A DNA stretch of 53,238 nucleotides from Syntrophales bacterium (lineage in GTDB: Bacteria > Desulfobacterota > Syntrophia > Syntrophales > UBA8958): the NCBI GenBank assembly GCA_026417625.1, contig JAOACW010000002.1:203237-256474 (forward strand), in the 5' to 3' direction. Within the stretch, counting starts at the first letter, position 1. The number at the start of each line of letters is the position of its first letter. The position numbers and the translations under genes are program-made. The notes below the pieces were generated by a model, which was not told the DNA's origin, did no database searches, and saw only the letters and a list, made by a program, of their open reading frames with translations. Shown here piece by piece: positions 50,447 through 53,238 of the stretch.

Positions 50447-51904
50447 TTAGTCTCCTATGGGGATCTCTACCCTTACGCTTGTTCCTTTGCCTGGTGCCGA
50501 GGTGATGCTTAAGGATCCACCGACGGAACTTACCCTTTCCCTCATACTCAGTATGCCCACTCCGCGGGGTTTGCCCCTTTCATTATGTAGATTTTCTGGA
50601 TTGTAGCCCACGCCATTGTCCCTAATACTTAGAATTATGCTGGGATAGTTGAATACTAGCAAGATTTTTACCTCCGTTGCCCGGGCATGTTTTGCTATGT
50701 TTGTCATGCATTCCTGAAAAACCCTGTAAAGAACAATTTCTGTTTGTAACGGTGGACGTCTTTTAAATCCAATGGCTTCAAATGATACGTTTAGTCCTTG
50801 CCTGTCACGAGTGTAATCCTGAATGTACCATTCCATCGCCGGGATAAGTCCAAGATGGTCAATGACGTCCGGCCTTAGGATGGAGATTTTTTTTCTTATA
50901 TGTTCGGCCATTTTCTCTACCTGTTTGATTAATGTACGACACCGTTCCCTCTGGATTAGTTCCTCTTCTGGCAGAGACATCTCGAGCACTTCGAGTCCAA
51001 AATGTAGAGAGGTTAGATTTTGTCCTAATTCGTCGTGAAGATCTGCGGCCAGTTTTTTCTTCTCCTCCTCACTCACCTCTATCAATCTCCTATAGAGATG
51101 TCTGATTTCCTCTTCAGCACGCAGTCGCTCCGAAATATCTGCTACAAAAACGACAACAGCTGGGTGCCCTCGGAAGGTAGCCGGGCTTGCCCAAAGCTCA
51201 GCCCACATAACTGAGCCATCTTTTCGGAGGGCTCGAAATGCGTACTGTTGCGGCTGGAACTGTTTTTTTTGTCGCTGGATACCTCTCTTCTTAACGGTTT
51301 CTCGGTCATCAGGATGTATCAGTTCCCAAAAGGGTTTTCCTACGAGTTCTTCTGCTGAGTTGTAGCCCAGCATAGTGACCAATCTTCTATTTAGGTACTG
51401 GAAGAGACCGTTTTGGTGAAAACAGATACCAACGAGCGAATTTTCCAACACTGTTCTGTGTTTTTCTTCTGATTCCTGGAGGATTCGCTGGATTCTTTTC
51501 TTATCCGTGATGTCTATCACAAAATATTCTTGCTGGGCAGCATATCCTCTTTTGTTACGTCTTATCAAAGCTGTTATGCTTATGTCGATTATTGAACCGT
51601 TTCTCTTTCGCATCTGTGTTTCGAATTCTTTCACGTATCCTTTTCTTTCAATCAATTGCTGGAATACCACTCTATCTTCGGGATTTACGAATATATAATC
51701 CCGGGCATTAAGTCCTATAACTTCTTCGGTGTTTGCATAACCAAGCATGTCTACTCCCGCTCTGTTGATGTCCAGAATAATTCCGTTTCTATCCGTGATG
51801 AGTATCATGATTGGGGAGTGCTCAAATAGATGGCGGTATCTCTTGCTTTTCTCAATTGAGATTCTGGGGGATTTACTTTCCCCGAAACCACTGGATTCTT
51901 TCAT
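50447..51904 (-). CDS. PAS-domain sensor histidine kinase (NarX-like HisKA_3), soluble
   Basis: The sensor of the two-component pair. The 485-residue protein has two PAS domains (~20-140: FEHSPIMILITDRNGIILDINRAG; ~150-270: LENSLVGICFHQNGLFQYLNR), each followed by a PAC-type segment. HisKA_3 follows with the phosphorylated histidine in LAADLHDELGQNLTSLHFG, then a GHKL ATPase (IAKHARATEVKILL, IRDNGVGYN, GVGILSMRERV). No membrane helices, so the signal is cytoplasmic. The ATG at 51904 has AAAGGG before it; a TTG 21 codons upstream lacks one. The signal is unknown. Confidence 0.9.
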   Translation of the reverse strand: MKESSGFGESKSPRISIEKSKRYRHLFEHSPIMILITDRNGIILDINRAGVDMLGYANTEEVIGLNARDYIFVNPEDRVVFQQLIERKGYVKEFETQMRKRNGSIIDISITALIRRNKRGYAAQQEYFVIDITDKKRIQRILQESEEKHRTVLENSLVGICFHQNGLFQYLNRRLVTMLGYNSAEELVGKPFWELIHPDDRETVKKRGIQRQKKQFQPQQYAFRALRKDGSVMWAELWASPATFRGHPAVVVFVADISERLRAEEEIRHLYRRLIEVSEEEKKKLAADLHDELGQNLTSLHFGLEVLEMSLPEEELIQRERCRTLIKQVEKMAEHIRKKISILRPDVIDHLGLIPAMEWYIQDYTRDRQGLNVSFEAIGFKRRPPLQTEIVLYRVFQECMTNIAKHARATEVKILLVFNYPSIILSIRDNGVGYNPENLHNERGKPRGVGILSMRERVSSVGGSLSITSAPGKGTSVRVEIPIGD

Positions 51905-52249
51905 TATGCCCTTTGCCGATTTAGAACGAGGTGAATGAGTATAGATTTTTGACTTTAGGTATGTCAAGTAAAGTTAAATCACGATGTATCGAACAACTGT
52001 GATTAGACGTATTTTCCCCCGAACTGAATCGGTAGTTGAATTGATCTCTGAAATGATAACATTGGATTTTAAAAGGTGCTCACGAATTTTGTGATCCACG
52101 TAGATTTGAATTTTCTTAAGTTTTTGAAATAGTGATCTGTTGTTGACAGGTCCACAGATTTATTCTCCTCCTTCATTTTTTTAAGTTGTTGCTTTTTTGT
52201 AAGGTCCTTTGATACGCTTTATTTTACAATTTAAAGATGTGAGGTTGAA
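51905..52249. other. AT-rich intergenic region between divergent genes
   Basis: About 345 bases between the histidine kinase and the GT9 gene. I see no coding frame, no strong hairpin and no confident promoter; TTGACA occurs near 52144 but without a good -10 at the right spacing. Confidence 0.5.
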
Positions 52250-53238
52250 TTGAAATTTAGCACGATTCGTTTAATGGATGTCTGGTTAGGTAGGTTTTTC
52301 TGCTTCGGATTGACATTGGTGCGTTATATCGGCGAGGCGTTATCCAGAGATGGAAGCACCTCTCAACCAATACGTAAGATCCTCTTTTTGAAACTTATAG
52401 AGCAAGGTGCAACGGTTCTGGCTGCTGGAGCAATAAGGAGAGCAGTGCATATGGTGGGAGGGAAAAACGTATATTTCTGTGTTTTTGCAGAAAACAGGGA
52501 AATTCTGGATGTTCTTAACCTGATACCTAAAGAGAATGTGTTTACTCTGAGGCACGATAATATTTTTGTTTTTGTTCGTGATGTTTTTTCCTTTCTACGC
52601 AGGGTTAGACACCTGAAAATCGATGCAGTTATTGATATGGAGTTTTTCTCTAGGGCTTCTGCAATCATCGCTTTTCTCACCGGTGCTAGGAACAGGGTAG
52701 GACTTCATCGTTTCACTTCTGAGGTGCCTTACAGAGGAGATCTTGTGACGCACAGGGTTCAGTACAATCCGTATCTCCATGTGGCGGTGGCTTACGAACT
52801 ATTGGTTGAGGCCCTTAATTCTGACCCTAAGGAAGTACCTTTGCTTAAGCAGAGGAGTGATACTTTTAATTGCTACGTACCTGTTTTTGTTCCTGGGGAT
52901 GAAGATCTGAGACGGGTAAGAGAGATGCTACAGGAGGCATTTGGAAAAGAGGTGTTCGATAGAAGAATAGTCATTCTAAACCCCAACACTTCGGATATGT
53001 TGCCCATAAGGCGCTGGCCGGAAGCACGTTTTGTGGAGCTTGCGAGTATGATTCTGGATAAATTTTCCGAGGTGTGTATAGTTCTAACGGGATCAAGATC
53101 TGAAGAGAAGGCCGTTGCAGAGCTGCAAAGAAAGATATGTTCTTGGCGTGTAGCATCCCTTGCAGGAAAGACGACACTACGCGATTTACTTGTGCTCTAT
53201 ACACTAGGACAAGTGCTCGTAACCAATGACAGTGGGCC
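52250..53238 (+). CDS. glycosyltransferase family 9 (heptosyltransferase-like), truncated by window end
   Basis: An open frame runs from an in-frame stop at 52232 to the window edge with no stop. It begins with a hydrophobic N-terminus (DVWLGRFFCFGLTLVRYIG) and then IRKILFLKLIEQGATVLAAGAIRR, the first beta-alpha unit of the GT9 fold. AVIDMEFFSRASAIIAFLTGARNRVGLHRF, ILNPNTSDMLPIRRWPEARFVELA and the C-terminal VTNDSG donor-binding motif follow. Heptosyltransferase-type enzymes add heptose or related sugars to LPS core or other glycans. The TTG at 52250 was taken as start because GAGG lies five bases before it; ATG 52274 is the alternative. It probably belongs to an LPS or glycan locus beyond the window. 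Confidence 0.8.
   Translation, partial: MKFSTIRLMDVWLGRFFCFGLTLVRYIGEALSRDGSTSQPIRKILFLKLIEQGATVLAAGAIRRAVHMVGGKNVYFCVFAENREILDVLNLIPKENVFTLRHDNIFVFVRDVFSFLRRVRHLKIDAVIDMEFFSRASAIIAFLTGARNRVGLHRFTSEVPYRGDLVTHRVQYNPYLHVAVAYELLVEALNSDPKEVPLLKQRSDTFNCYVPVFVPGDEDLRRVREMLQEAFGKEVFDRRIVILNPNTSDMLPIRRWPEARFVELASMILDKFSEVCIVLTGSRSEEKAVAELQRKICSWRVASLAGKTTLRDLLVLYTLGQVLVTNDSG

Noticed and set aside
1-53238. tRNA, rRNA, CRISPR arrays or phage genes
   Set aside because: No repeat arrays, cloverleaf-like stretches or characteristic genes were recognised when reading the window, though a covariance search was not possible.

Overview
The window is 53 kb of an ordinary Gram-negative bacterial chromosome. 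It has outer-membrane systems (a tripartite RND pump and two glycosyltransferases, one of the heptosyltransferase family GT9), a murC-murB-ftsQ-ftsA-ftsZ division cluster, a methyl-accepting chemotaxis protein, and two long CoA-ester catabolic operons. This mix of anaerobic-type beta-oxidation genes, oxalate/formate-type transport and B12/radical SAM enzymes suggests a strictly anaerobic or syntrophic member of the Desulfobacterota (the former Deltaproteobacteria). That placement is inferred from gene content, not from a marker comparison. I see no rRNA, tRNA, CRISPR array, transposase or phage gene.

Layout. (1) 1-6546, plus strand: the end of murC, then murB, ftsQ, ftsA, ftsZ and a radical SAM protein, tightly packed. 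(2) 6635-8902, minus strand: an AT-rich copper-type P1B ATPase, followed by a 500-base AT-rich stretch without genes. (3) 9405-17939, plus strand: an eight-gene surface-sugar operon holding a GT2 glycosyltransferase, a sugar epimerase, a heptose-1-phosphate nucleotidyltransferase, a heptose GHMP kinase, a two-subunit thiamine-pyrophosphate enzyme (E1 alpha and beta with no E2/E3), an RfbH/ColD-like PLP-fold C-3 dehydratase with His in place of the catalytic Lys, and a B12-binding radical SAM enzyme. (4) 18111-24606, plus: a TetR regulator with a visible operator, then an RND adaptor, pump and outer-membrane channel. (5) 24603-27594, minus: a flavin monooxygenase family protein, a metallo-beta-lactamase-fold protein and an Fe-S/CCG protein. 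(6) 27807-31352, plus: a small ribbon-helix-helix protein with a Cys/His-rich tail, then znuA, znuC, znuB and a DUF429 protein, ending at a strong bidirectional terminator. (7) 31361-32593, minus: an OFA-family transporter. (8) 32832-34929, plus: a secreted Cache-domain protein and a chemoreceptor. (9) 34985-45371, minus: an eight-gene TetR-led fatty/carboxylic-acid beta-oxidation operon. (10) 45505-49654, minus: a four-gene operon (GntP-family permease, carnitine-dehydrogenase-like enzyme, 3-hydroxyacyl-CoA-dehydrogenase-like enzyme, beta-keto acid cleavage enzyme). (11) 49772-51904, minus: a PAS histidine kinase and NarL/LuxR response regulator that probably controls it. (12) 52250-53238, plus: a GT9 glycosyltransferase cut off by the window end.

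How the parts work together. The most interesting system is the sugar operon. Heptose kinase and nucleotidyltransferase would make an NDP-heptose. The His-type PLP enzyme would remove a 3-hydroxyl. The E1-like pair, having no lipoyl partner here, could add a two-carbon unit to a keto-sugar, and the B12 radical SAM enzyme could modify it further. The result would be a deoxy, possibly branched-chain surface sugar. This is a hypothesis built from catalytic residues and gene neighbourhood. The second system is the GntP/BKACE operon: uptake of a beta-hydroxy acid, oxidation to the beta-keto acid, and cleavage with acetyl-CoA, feeding acetoacetyl-CoA-type products into the thiolases of the adjacent operon. 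Several regulators come with well-placed dyad operators overlapping their own promoters: the RND TetR, the zinc-operon RHH protein and the beta-oxidation TetR.
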